Numbered from the stretch's first letter, positions 1 to 6,314 are shown. The stretch: 8,276 nt of DNA from CAVIQK01 sp964613035 (GCA_964613035.1 CAZTFQ010000028.1:1-8276); one strand, 5' to 3'. Notes: generated from the sequence alone by a model not told the origin. Program-made: numbers and translations.

Positions 1-283
1 CGGTGATCATGTTCTTAACATAGTCGGCGTGGACGGGGCAGTCGACGTGAGCATAGTGTCTCGTCTCGGTCTGATATTCTACGTGAGCGGTGTTGATGGT
101 TATTCCACGAGCCTTCTCTTCGGGAGCCTTGTCGATCTGGTCATACTTCATGACTTCGGCATTGCCCTTGGCTGCGCAGTACATCGTGATAGCCGCGGTA
201 AGAGTGGTCTTGCCGTGATCGACGTGACCGATCGTACCGATATTTACGTGCGGTTTAGTTCTTTCAAATTTGCTTTTTGCCAT
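1..283 (-). CDS. tuf: Elongation factor Tu, N-terminal 94 residues (runs off the window)
   Basis: EF-Tu is the GTPase that delivers aminoacyl-tRNA to the ribosomal A site. The fragment covers the start of the G domain: P-loop GHVDHGKTT at residues 19-27, the switch I motif RGITIN at 59-64 and the G3 region DCPVHADYVKNM at 81-92. The start is fixed by an AGGAGG-type ribosome binding site (complement of 291-296) 7 nt upstream. It is the last visible gene of the str operon, about 110 nt after fusA, and has its own promoter. Oddity: G3 reads DCPVH where practically all EF-Tu proteins have DCPGH. The codon at 32-34 is GTC, one transversion from GGC. The family call is certain; whether the valine is real or a sequence error near the window edge cannot be decided here. 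Confidence 0.97.
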   Translation of the reverse strand, partial: MAKSKFERTKPHVNIGTIGHVDHGKTTLTAAITMYCAAKGNAEVMKYDQIDKAPEEKARGITINTAHVEYQTETRHYAHVDCPVHADYVKNMIT

Positions 284-328
284 TGATAACTCCTCCAAAT
301 AAGTTATTGTTGATAGTAATGTAGTTTT

Positions 329-357
329 ATTCTAACAAATCTAATTCCGTTTGTCTA
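329..357 (-). promoter_or_regulatory. Probable sigma-A type promoter of tuf
   Basis: Read on the minus strand, TAGACA (352-357) and TAGAAT (329-334) are separated by exactly 17 bp. Each hexamer matches 5 of 6 consensus bases. The predicted start is near 322, about 40 nt before the tuf start codon. It lies just after the fusA stop, so tuf can be transcribed both from the str operon and on its own. No intrinsic terminator is visible between fusA and this promoter. Confidence 0.65.
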
Positions 358-395
358 CTATTTTTTGTTTTTTTTGCCAAAACGCGTTGTTAAGC

Positions 396-2459
396 TTAAT
401 AAACTTTGCCTATAATCGCGTTGATTTCGTTCTTAGGCACCTCTTCGTAACAATCGAGAGCCATATCGTAGGTACCTCTGCCCTGCGTAACCGACCTGAG
501 ATCCGTCGCGAAACCGAACATCTTGGAGAGCGGAACCTTGGCGGAGAGCTCTTTGTCACCGTGGTTGTCTTCGATGGAACGGATGATGCCGCCTTTACGA
601 GATATCTCGGAATACGCTTCGGAAACAAACTCGTTGGGGACGAATATCTTAACGGTCATGACAGGCTCGAGGAGCGTTGCGCCCGCTTTGGACACGGCGT
701 CTTTGAACGCCATACTGCCGGCTATCTTAAATGCTACTTCGGACGAGTCGACGTCGTGGAAAGAGCCGTCCACCAGTCTGACTTTGTAGTTGACCAGTTC
801 GTATCCCGCGAGCACGCCTGCTTCGGCGGCTTCCTTGATACCTTCTTCTATAGGACGGATGTATTCCTTGGGGATGATACCGCCGACGGTCTCGTCGGTG
901 AAGGAATATCCTTCCGTAGAAGGCTCGAGAATAATGACAGCGTGACCGTACTGTCCGCGACCGCCCGACTGCTTGATAAACTTACCCTCGCCTCTGGCTG
1001 CCTTGGTGATGGTCTCTCTGTACGCGACTTGCGGCTTACCGATACGGGCTTCTACCTTGAATTCACGGAGAAGTCTGTCTACGATAATGTCGAGGTGCAG
1101 TTCTCCCATACCCGCGATAATGGTCTGTCCGGTATCCTTATCGGTATACGTCTTGAAAGTGGGGTCTTCTTCCGCCAGCTTGTGGAGGGCCACGACCATC
1201 TTTTCCTGACCGAGCTTGGTCTTGGGCTCGATGGCCTTTCTGATAACGGGTTCCGCAAACTCCATCGACTCGAGGACGACGGGAGAATTGACCGCGCACA
1301 GCGTGTCGGCGGTACGAGTCTCTTTCAGTCCGGCTATAGCGATGATGTCGCCGGCATACGCGGTCTCGATATCCACTCTGTCGTTGGCGTGCATACGGAG
1401 AAGTCTCATGATTCTCTCTTTTTTGCCGGAAGTGGAATTGAGTACGGTCTGACCTACGGAAATGGTGCCGCTATATAGACGATAGAAGACGATTCTTCCT
1501 ACGAAAGGATCCACCATAACCTTGAAGGCGAGACCCGCGAGAGGCTCGTTGTCGTCGGCTTTACGCTCTACGACGTTGCCCTTGCTGTCGGTGCCTTTAA
1601 CCGCGTCGATGTCGAGAGGAGAAGGCAGATACGCCACTATCGCGTCGAGGAGCGCCTGTACGCCCTTGTTACGATAAGAAGAACCGCACAGTACGGGGGT
1701 TATCTTCATCTCGATGGTCGCTTTACGGAGAGCGTTGTCTATCTCTTCGCGAGTAAACTCTTCACCGTTGAGATACTTGTCGGTGAGCTCTTCTTCCGCT
1801 TCCGCGCAGGCTTCGATGATTTTATCCTTGGCTTCGGCTACTCTCGCTTTATATTCCTCGGGAATCTCTCCTACGACGACGTTCTCGCCCTTGGCTCCCT
1901 CGAAGTGGAGCGCGTTGCCGTCGAGGACGTTGATGATACCGGAGAAGGTATCTTCCGATCCGATAGGAAGTGTCAGCGGTACGGGGACGGTCTTGAGTCT
2001 CTCGCTCATCATGCGTAAAACTCTGTCGAAGTCCGCGCCGTTGATATCCATCTTGTTGACGAAAGCGATACGAGGGACTTTATACTTATTGGCTTGTCTC
2101 CAGACGACTTCCGACTGCGTCTCTACGCCGCCCTTGGCGCAAAAAACAGCCACCGCGCCGTCCAGTACGCGCAAGCTTCTCTCGACCTCTACCGTGAAGT
2201 CGACGTGACCCGGGGTGTCGATGAGGTTGATACGGTGTCCCTTCCATTGCGTGGAAGTCGCCGCGGAGGTTATGGTTATACCTCTCTCCTGCTCCTGGAC
2301 CATCCAGTCCATCGTCGCGCCGCCGTCGTGAGTCTCGCCTATCTTGTGAGTCTTACCCGTATAATAAAGGATACGCTCGCTCGTGGTCGTCTTGCCGGCG
2401 TCGATATGAGCCATTATACCTATATTACGGACTTTTTCTAAACTAAATTCTCTTGCCAT
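396..2459 (-). CDS. fusA: Elongation factor G (translocation GTPase)
   Basis: EF-G is the ribosomal translocase and, with RRF, takes part in ribosome recycling; it acts in the cytoplasm. The 687-residue length is close to the usual 690-700. The GTPase motifs are intact: P-loop AHIDAGKTTT at residues 17-26, switch I RGITIT at 59-64, G3 DTPGH at 81-85 and NKMD at 135-138. The later domains are also recognisable: GMGELHLDI (domain III), GRGQYGHA (start of domain IV), DVDSSEVAFKIAGS (domain IV) and LSKMFGFATDLRS near the end (domain V). An AAGAGG ribosome binding site lies 6 nt upstream (complement of 2466-2471). The gene follows rpsG in the str operon, with a terminator-like hairpin between them. 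Nothing suggests a fusidic-acid-resistant paralogue; this is the housekeeping copy judging by context. Confidence 0.99.
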   Translation of the reverse strand: MAREFSLEKVRNIGIMAHIDAGKTTTSERILYYTGKTHKIGETHDGGATMDWMVQEQERGITITSAATSTQWKGHRINLIDTPGHVDFTVEVERSLRVLDGAVAVFCAKGGVETQSEVVWRQANKYKVPRIAFVNKMDINGADFDRVLRMMSERLKTVPVPLTLPIGSEDTFSGIINVLDGNALHFEGAKGENVVVGEIPEEYKARVAEAKDKIIEACAEAEEELTDKYLNGEEFTREEIDNALRKATIEMKITPVLCGSSYRNKGVQALLDAIVAYLPSPLDIDAVKGTDSKGNVVERKADDNEPLAGLAFKVMVDPFVGRIVFYRLYSGTISVGQTVLNSTSGKKERIMRLLRMHANDRVDIETAYAGDIIAIAGLKETRTADTLCAVNSPVVLESMEFAEPVIRKAIEPKTKLGQEKMVVALHKLAEEDPTFKTYTDKDTGQTIIAGMGELHLDIIVDRLLREFKVEARIGKPQVAYRETITKAARGEGKFIKQSGGRGQYGHAVIILEPSTEGYSFTDETVGGIIPKEYIRPIEEGIKEAAEAGVLAGYELVNYKVRLVDGSFHDVDSSEVAFKIAGSMAFKDAVSKAGATLLEPVMTVKIFVPNEFVSEAYSEISRKGGIIRSIEDNHGDKELSAKVPLSKMFGFATDLRSVTQGRGTYDMALDCYEEVPKNEINAIIGKVY

Positions 2460-2482
2460 TGTTTACCTCTTATCTTTGTCAT

Positions 2483-2513
2483 AAAAAAACGACAACCACT
2501 CAGGTATGCCGTC
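2483..2513 (-). terminator. Intrinsic terminator or attenuator between rpsG and fusA
   Basis: On the minus strand a stem of about 10 bp (GACGGCA-T-ACC pairing with GGT-TGTC-GT, one bulged U, some G-U pairs) closes a 5-nt loop TGAGT. It is followed directly by seven T (complement of 2483-2489). An A-run on the other side makes it potentially bidirectional. It lies inside the str operon, and only about 20 nt separate the T-run from the fusA start codon, so no separate fusA promoter fits after it. Partial termination, attenuation or an RNA-processing/stability hairpin are all possible. The pairing was worked out by eye. Confidence 0.6.
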
Positions 2514-2538
2514 TTTTTCTTCTATAATAGTTAAAAAA

Positions 2539-3009
2539 CTACCATCTGAAATGTGCAAACGCTTTGTTCGCTTCCGCCATACGGTGAGTGTCTTCCTTTT
2601 TCTTGAAGGCTCCGCCCTGTTGGTTGTAAGCGTCCATCAGTTCTCCGGCGAGTCTTTCTTCCATCGTCTTCTCTCCGCGCTTACGTGCATACATTACGAT
2701 CCAGCGGATACCGAGGGTCTGACGTCTGTCGGGTCTGATTTCGAGCGGGACCTGATAGTTGGCACCGCCGACACGACGAGCTTTGACCTCGAGTACGGGC
2801 ATTACGTTTTCAAGAGCCTTATTGAAGGCGTCTAAGGGGTTGACCCCGAGTTTCTCTTCCATACGTGAAAAGGCTGCATATACGATCTTCTGCGCCACGC
2901 CTCTTTCACCGTCTTGCATTACCTGATTGATGAGCTTGGTAACTACCTTGCTGCCGTATATAGCGTCGGGTAGAACGTCTCTTTTCGGAACGCCGCTTCT
3001 TCTAGGCAT
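2539..3009 (-). CDS. rpsG: 30S ribosomal protein S7
   Basis: S7 is a primary binder of the 3' major domain of 16S rRNA; it nucleates assembly of the 30S head and lines the E site. The 156-residue length is normal. Family signatures include MPRRSGVPKRDVLPD at the start, NPLDAFNKALENVMPVLEVK in the middle, the beta-hairpin VGGANYQVPLEI and the end HRMAEANKAFAHFRW. The start is well supported by AAGGAGA (complement of 3018-3024), 8 nt upstream of ATG. It is the second gene of the str operon, 74 nt after rpsL. In E. coli S7 represses its own operon by binding the rpsL-rpsG gap; here that gap carries a strong palindrome that could play such a role (inference). Confidence 0.99.
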   Translation of the reverse strand: MPRRSGVPKRDVLPDAIYGSKVVTKLINQVMQDGERGVAQKIVYAAFSRMEEKLGVNPLDAFNKALENVMPVLEVKARRVGGANYQVPLEIRPDRRQTLGIRWIVMYARKRGEKTMEERLAGELMDAYNQQGGAFKKKEDTHRMAEANKAFAHFRW

Positions 3010-3043
3010 ATCTATTATCTCCTTATTAACAAAAAAGTAATTC

Positions 3044-3065
3044 TTTATACGGATATCCGTATAAA
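3044..3065. promoter_or_regulatory. Perfect 22-bp palindrome in the rpsL-rpsG gap (RNA hairpin)
   Basis: The sequence is its own reverse complement over 22 bp (TTTATACGG-ATAT-CCGTATAAA). In the operon transcript it would form a 9-bp stem with a 4-nt loop, followed after about 7 nt by a run of six U and then the rpsG ribosome binding site. The position corresponds to the S7 autoregulatory site of E. coli, but the fold is simpler, so function is inference. A DNA-level operator or a weak attenuator are alternatives. Confidence 0.6.
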
Positions 3066-3083
3066 AGCGCCCTTAAGTCTGAC

Positions 3084-3455
3084 TTATTTAGGACGTTTCG
3101 CGCCGTATTTGCTACGGGCTTGCTTTCTACCGTTGACTCCTGCGGTGTCAAGGGTGCCTCTAATGATGTGATAACGCACGCCGGGGAGGTCACGGACTCT
3201 GCCGCCTCTGATAAGGACGGTGGAGTGCTCTTGAAGGTTGTGACCTACGCCGGGGATATACACGGTACCCTCGTCGCCGTTGCCGAGACGCACTCTGGCG
3301 ATTTTACGTACGGCGGAGTTAGGTTTCTTAGGTGTAGTCGTCGTGACCGCGAGACAGATACCTCTCTTCTGAGGGCACTTGTGCATAAGCGGTACGGGAG
3401 ACTTTTTGCTTTGCTTTTCACGGCCTTGCCTGATAAGCTGATTAATTGTAGGCAT
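3084..3455 (-). CDS. rpsL: 30S ribosomal protein S12
   Basis: S12 sits at the interface side of the 30S decoding centre and tunes tRNA selection accuracy; it is the classical streptomycin-response protein. The 123-residue length is normal. Conserved blocks are PTINQLIRQGR at the start, CPQKRGIC at 27-34, TTPKKPNSA at 40-48 with Lys43 intact, GHNLQEHS at 71-78 and the tail KQARSKYGAKRPK. An AAGGAGA site (complement of 3462-3468) lies 6 nt before the start codon. It is the first gene of the str operon, behind a strong promoter and a long leader. Oddity: the block reads GGRVRDLPG, so residue 88 is Arg where most bacteria have Lys. K88R is a known streptomycin-resistance substitution in other species. 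Confidence 0.99.
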   Translation of the reverse strand: MPTINQLIRQGREKQSKKSPVPLMHKCPQKRGICLAVTTTTPKKPNSAVRKIARVRLGNGDEGTVYIPGVGHNLQEHSTVLIRGGRVRDLPGVRYHIIRGTLDTAGVNGRKQARSKYGAKRPK

Positions 3456-3646
3456 TGTGTTTCTCCTTATTAGATAGTGTTGCTTCGGAGTTCAACCCTT
3501 CTCCTCGGCGGTAACGGTTACCCGCATCTATTCCTACGCGACGTCGACACACCTGTAGTCGCCTCGGACGCGCTCGTTGTCTTAGACAGCCGATCCGGAC
3601 GGCGAGCGTTTTTTACATATCAAAATGCGCCTATATCCCTATAAGC
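3456..3646 (-). promoter_or_regulatory. Long structured leader (5' UTR) of the str operon
   Basis: About 190 nt separate the predicted transcription start from the rpsL start codon. The leader is GC-richer than the promoter and contains local inverted repeats. The clearest is GCGGGTAA-CCG-TTACCGC (complement of 3508-3525; 7 bp with one bulged G); others are GGAG/CTCC just upstream of the rpsL ribosome binding site and GCGAC/GTCGC further up. One tiny reading frame (11 codons, MRVTVTAEEKG) starts within it without a convincing ribosome binding site. A ribosomal-protein autoregulatory leader is plausible, but I do not recognise a named leader family. Confidence 0.4.
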
Positions 3647-3652
3647 CTTGAT

Positions 3653-3681
3653 ATTATATCAACCCGAATTTTCAATGTCAA
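3653..3681 (-). promoter_or_regulatory. Perfect-consensus promoter of the str operon
   Basis: On the minus strand TTGACA (complement of 3676-3681) and TATAAT (complement of 3653-3658) are separated by exactly 17 bp. It points at rpsL, as expected for a highly expressed ribosomal operon; the transcription start should be near 3646. A second TTGACA (complement of 3708-3713) has no partner at the right distance. Confidence 0.88.
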
Positions 3682-3731
3682 ACGTTTTTCGACGAAAACT
3701 TCTCGTTTGTCAAGATTATTTTCGCTGCCGA

Positions 3732-3778
3732 TAAAAATATAGCCCGCCATACTCCGCACAATGCGCAATATAACGGGC
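3732..3778 (-). terminator. Probable intrinsic terminator of the lipoprotein gene
   Basis: On the minus strand GCCCG (complement of 3774-3778) pairs with CGGGC (complement of 3742-3746). The intervening 27 nt hold a further small stem CGCA-TTG-TGCG. The hairpin is followed by TATATTTTTAT. It lies about 65 nt past the lipoprotein stop and just before the str promoter, the right place to insulate the two units. A shorter hairpin nearer the stop (TCGCC-GTCG-GGCGA, about 3819-3832) lacks a U-run. Confidence 0.5.
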
Positions 3779-3842
3779 AATAAACTCCTAACTGCCGCAG
3801 GCATCATAACTCATAACTCGCCGTCGGGCGAATATAACTCTC

Positions 3843-6014
3843 TTATTCCGTTACGCGATAATAAAAATAACTAGAATTATCGACGAACTCGGACGCGTTT
3901 TCGGAAGGAGTCTCACTCATAGTCACGGAAACGGTTGATGAGCCGCCACCACTACGAGGCTCTTTGTACCAAGACAATTCGGAGAAAGTTATCTCTTTCA
4001 ATCCGGTACAATCTCTAAAAGCATAGCAACCGATATACGTGACGCCGGAAGCAACGGTGACGCTTGTCAGATTTGTTTTACCGTCAAAAGCATTTCCCGC
4101 TATTGCCAAAGTGTCCTCTTTCAAAACCACGGAAGTATTCTCGGGCATCTCTCCCTTATAGGCATAGAAAATTTTACCTAGATACACTTCTCCGTCGGGC
4201 TGACTGTTATACCAAGCAGTATTCTCGAAAACCTTAAACTCTAATTCCACCAAGCTGTCGGGGATGTTGATCTCGCTAAGCTTGGTACAATTTTGAAATG
4301 CATTGGATTTCACTTTCCCCGAAAAGCCTTCTTCAAAAGTCAGGCTGACTAAATTTTTGCTGTCCGCCCATGCAAGTATCACGATTGAAGACACGCTTTT
4401 ACCGATAGTCAAATGTGTAACGTACTTGCAATTATCGTTGTAAGACAAGGCACCCGAAATGATTTCCAAATGAGTCAATTTCGTGTTGGCGTCACCGAAT
4501 CCGTTAAGCTTCTGCCCGTTCATCTTTGCGGATGTTATCTCCGTACAATCGTTGAAAACGTTGTCTCTGACACTCGTAACGCAATTGGGCAAGGACAGTG
4601 TGGTTATGGTCTTGTCTTTGACGCCCGTAATCGTACACCATCTCGAGCTACCAGACTTGCCGGAGTCGAATTCAAAATTGGACATATCGTCTCTTACTTT
4701 CCAGATCGCACGGATGACGGAATCGTGAGAGGGAACGGAATAGTAGAAAGACTTCTCCTCGGAGATTTTGTTAACGGGCTCTCCCACACGGTTGCATTCG
4801 TACCAGCCTTCCAGTTCGTACCCCAGAAGAGGCGTGGCTGTAAGTAAAACTCTGTTGCCGTAATCGTACTCATCGGAATCCAACTCGTCGACTGTTCCGT
4901 TGTCGTCGATTCCTCTGACGACGCTGACCGCGTACTTGTTGATCGTCCAGGACGCGGTGGCTCTCGCATCGCTTGTAAGAGTGTAGCTACCTATATAGTT
5001 GTTTTCGATCTCGAGACCGGATATCGACCAGCCGTTAAAGGTGTACCCCTCTCTCTCGGGAGTAGGCAAGTACACGCTCGACAAATAGGATACTTCCAGG
5101 TCTTCGTGTTCGTCGCCGCCTTGGGCGTCTAAAGTGATGTTATAACGAGCGTTTCTGTACTCGGCTTCTATAGTACGGGATCCTTCCACGTAACGATTGC
5201 CGTAATTCCAGGCAATAAACTCGTATCCGGGTACGACGCCGGGCGCGTGATCGGACAGAGTGGTGTGAGTGAGAACTCTCTCCGTGTCCATAGTGATTCC
5301 TGCCATTGTCCAAGTAATGTTGACGTAATAGTTTTTCCAAACTCTGAGTGTATACGTGCGGTCTACCTTGGCGTCCGAGGAAGTGACGACTATGTAATAG
5401 ACGGATTCTCCGTCGATCGGCGCTATCATCTTGGTCGCGATGGCGTCCGCCGCAGTCGCGGCGCTGTTGATATACAGCTTCCAGCTGCTGTTATCGGAAA
5501 CCGTCACCAGACCCGACAGATCGACGGTGTCCACGTCGTTGGATAACTCCATATTGACGCTCAGTCCGTCTACGACCGCGCCTTGTACGGAGACTATCTT
5601 AGCTTTGTCGTCCTCTTCGCCGGAAGATATCGAGCCGCCGTTGCCGTTGCCGCCGTTGTTGTCGTCGGGGGTCTGCGTCCCGTATGCCGCCCAGGCGGCG
5701 TCCGTATAATACTTGCGGGACAATCCGAGACTGACTAAAGTCAATATGCCGTCCTTAACCGTACCGGAAGCCATCGCCACTCCGTCGGAAGACAGAACGA
5801 TCTTCTCTCCGTCCAGCTCGTACGTGCCGTCCAAAGTACCGTCGGTCCACTTGCCCGACTCCAGCTTGATATAGTCGGACGAGTCTTTCTCCGTCCCGCT
5901 GTATCCGTAATACGTCCCGTTGGCTTGCGCACCGCCGAAGCCGTCGCACGCCGTTAATGCCAAACAGCCGACTATCGCTACGACGATTATAAATAATGCG
6001 ATTTTCTTGTTCAT
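3843..6014 (-). CDS. Surface lipoprotein with InlB-like beta repeats and BspA-type leucine-rich repeats
   Basis: 723 residues. A lipoprotein signal peptide is clear: NKK, a hydrophobic core at residues 5-20 and lipobox LTAC with Cys23 as the lipid anchor, so the protein is exported and membrane-tethered. Regions in order: a small beta-rich repeat-like domain (about 30-105); a Gly/Asn/Ser-rich linker (115-134); a cadherin-like beta-sandwich-like segment (about 137-228, ending YTLRVWKNYY); three InlB/Flg_new-like repeats (about 229-288, 291-357 and 361-438, with the typical GY-F-W endings such as EGYTFNGWS and LGYELEGWYE); then BspA-type LRR_5 repeats (about 446-678, e.g. SNAFQNCTKLSEINIPDSL, YAFRDCTGLKEITF). 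The polar tail has no LPXTG or SLH anchor. AGGAG (complement of 6021-6025) lies 6 nt before ATG. The ligand is unknown; adhesion is typical of the repeats. Expression may be phase-variable through its promoter. Domain edges are by eye. Confidence 0.9.
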   Translation of the reverse strand: MNKKIALFIIVVAIVGCLALTACDGFGGAQANGTYYGYSGTEKDSSDYIKLESGKWTDGTLDGTYELDGEKIVLSSDGVAMASGTVKDGILTLVSLGLSRKYYTDAAWAAYGTQTPDDNNGGNGNGGSISSGEEDDKAKIVSVQGAVVDGLSVNMELSNDVDTVDLSGLVTVSDNSSWKLYINSAATAADAIATKMIAPIDGESVYYIVVTSSDAKVDRTYTLRVWKNYYVNITWTMAGITMDTERVLTHTTLSDHAPGVVPGYEFIAWNYGNRYVEGSRTIEAEYRNARYNITLDAQGGDEHEDLEVSYLSSVYLPTPEREGYTFNGWSISGLEIENNYIGSYTLTSDARATASWTINKYAVSVVRGIDDNGTVDELDSDEYDYGNRVLLTATPLLGYELEGWYECNRVGEPVNKISEEKSFYYSVPSHDSVIRAIWKVRDDMSNFEFDSGKSGSSRWCTITGVKDKTITTLSLPNCVTSVRDNVFNDCTEITSAKMNGQKLNGFGDANTKLTHLEIISGALSYNDNCKYVTHLTIGKSVSSIVILAWADSKNLVSLTFEEGFSGKVKSNAFQNCTKLSEINIPDSLVELEFKVFENTAWYNSQPDGEVYLGKIFYAYKGEMPENTSVVLKEDTLAIAGNAFDGKTNLTSVTVASGVTYIGCYAFRDCTGLKEITFSELSWYKEPRSGGGSSTVSVTMSETPSENASEFVDNSSYFYYRVTE

Positions 6015-6041
6015 AGCATACTCCTAGTTTTTTATGCTAAT

Positions 6042-6072
6042 AGTGTACCCCCCCCCCGTCAGAATTTGTCAA
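6042..6072 (-). promoter_or_regulatory. Lipoprotein promoter with a poly-G spacer
   Basis: On the minus strand a perfect -35 TTGACA (complement of 6067-6072) is followed by a 19-bp spacer and TACACT (complement of 6042-6047, 4 of 6 consensus bases). A start near 6035 would leave about 20 nt of leader holding the AGGAG site, which fits well. Ten of the 19 spacer bases are an uninterrupted G-run on this strand. Loss of two G would give the optimal 17-bp spacing. Confidence 0.6.
6048..6057. repeat. Homopolymer run of ten C (G on the coding strand)
   Basis: Ten consecutive C on the plus strand, the only G/C homopolymer of this size in the window. It lies between the -35 and -10 boxes of the lipoprotein gene. 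Such runs change length by slipped-strand mispairing and are also prone to sequencing and assembly length errors, so the count of ten may be approximate. Confidence 0.95.
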
Positions 6073-6131
6073 CAATTTTTAGAAAACTCCCCGTTTTTAT
6101 AAAAAACCGCCACCCAGTCCTCTCTCCGCAT

Positions 6132-6159
6132 AAAAAAACGAGAGGCTCGTCGCCTCTCG
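6132..6159 (-). terminator. Intrinsic terminator of the small RNA and of the orfA-orfB unit
   Basis: A perfect 8-bp stem (CGAGAGGC pairing with GCCTCTCG, 6139-6146 with 6152-6159) closes a 5-nt loop. On the minus strand it is followed by seven T (complement of 6132-6138). The opposite strand has A after the stem, so it acts leftward only. No terminator is seen between orfB and this point, so orfA-orfB transcripts would also end here. Confidence 0.88.
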
Positions 6160-6210
6160 AAAACCACCGCAATTTTTATGCCGAATGATTTTTTTGCATT
6201 AACCTAACTT

Positions 6211-6253
6211 AAGAGTTTGATCCTGGTTCAAGTCCCCCAGATTGAAGCTAGCT
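6211..6253 (+). other. Segment resembling the 5' end of 16S rRNA (remnant or antisense source)
   Basis: The plus strand reads AAGAGTTTGATCCTGG-TTCA at 6211-6230. This matches the universally conserved 16S 5' region (AAGAGTTTGATCCTGG-CTCA) with a single C-to-T change. After about 8 unrelated bases, CAGATTGAA-GCTAGC (6239-6253) resembles the next 16S block (CAGATTGAACGCTGGC in E. coli) with one missing base. Nothing like 16S follows and no rRNA gene is present. It lies on the strand opposite to the predicted small RNA, so that RNA would be antisense to 16S. Confidence 0.6.
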
Positions 6254-6271
6254 AATGTTTACATCAATGTT

Positions 6272-6300
6272 ATTATATGCAATAGGATATATTTTGTCAA
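6272..6300 (-). promoter_or_regulatory. Perfect-consensus promoter in the intergenic region (small-RNA promoter)
   Basis: On the minus strand TTGACA (complement of 6295-6300) and TATAAT (complement of 6272-6277) are separated by exactly 17 bp. This is as good as the str operon promoter. The predicted start is near 6265. It lies just past the orfB stop at 6315 and points away from orfB into a gene-free stretch that ends at the terminator at 6132-6159. Confidence 0.82.
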
Positions 6301-6314
6301 GCTTTTTGAATATT

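Larger units (their letters stand above)
6132..6265 (-). ncRNA. Candidate small RNA (about 134 nt) with a 16S-complementary segment
   Basis: A perfect-consensus promoter is followed about 130 nt later by a clean intrinsic terminator, with no credible reading frame between. The only short frames have a handful of codons (e.g. MQKNHSA) and poor ribosome binding sites. The 5' part holds the palindrome AGCTAGCT and a hairpin TCTGG/CCAGG with a 10-nt loop. It also carries a 20-nt stretch (complement of 6211-6230) that would pair with the 5' end of 16S rRNA with one mismatch. The 3' part is A/U-rich and ends in the terminator. The lipoprotein gene downstream has its own promoter beyond the terminator, so this unit is not its leader. 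I do not recognise a known RNA family. Alternative: a promoter left by an inserted element, with no functional RNA. Confidence 0.55.

Noticed and set aside
351..1478. A 375-codon open frame on the plus strand opposite fusA
   Set aside because: It lies entirely antisense to fusA, its protein has no recognisable motif, and GC-biased codons of fusA keep the opposite frame open. The same applies to the other plus-strand frames in the window.
3480..3515. An 11-codon leader peptide (MRVTVTAEEKG) before rpsL
   Set aside because: It has no convincing ribosome binding site and no run of regulatory codons, so it was not annotated as a gene.
6222..6238. tRNA T-arm (GGTTCAAGTCC) suggesting a tRNA gene or attachment site
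   Set aside because: The loop looks tRNA-like, but the five-base stem does not pair beyond two bases and no acceptor, anticodon arm or CCA end surrounds it. The 16S-like reading explains the sequence better.
6211..6314. A real 16S rRNA gene start
   Set aside because: Similarity stops after about 43 bases, with an internal insertion; what follows is AT-rich promoter and orfB sequence.
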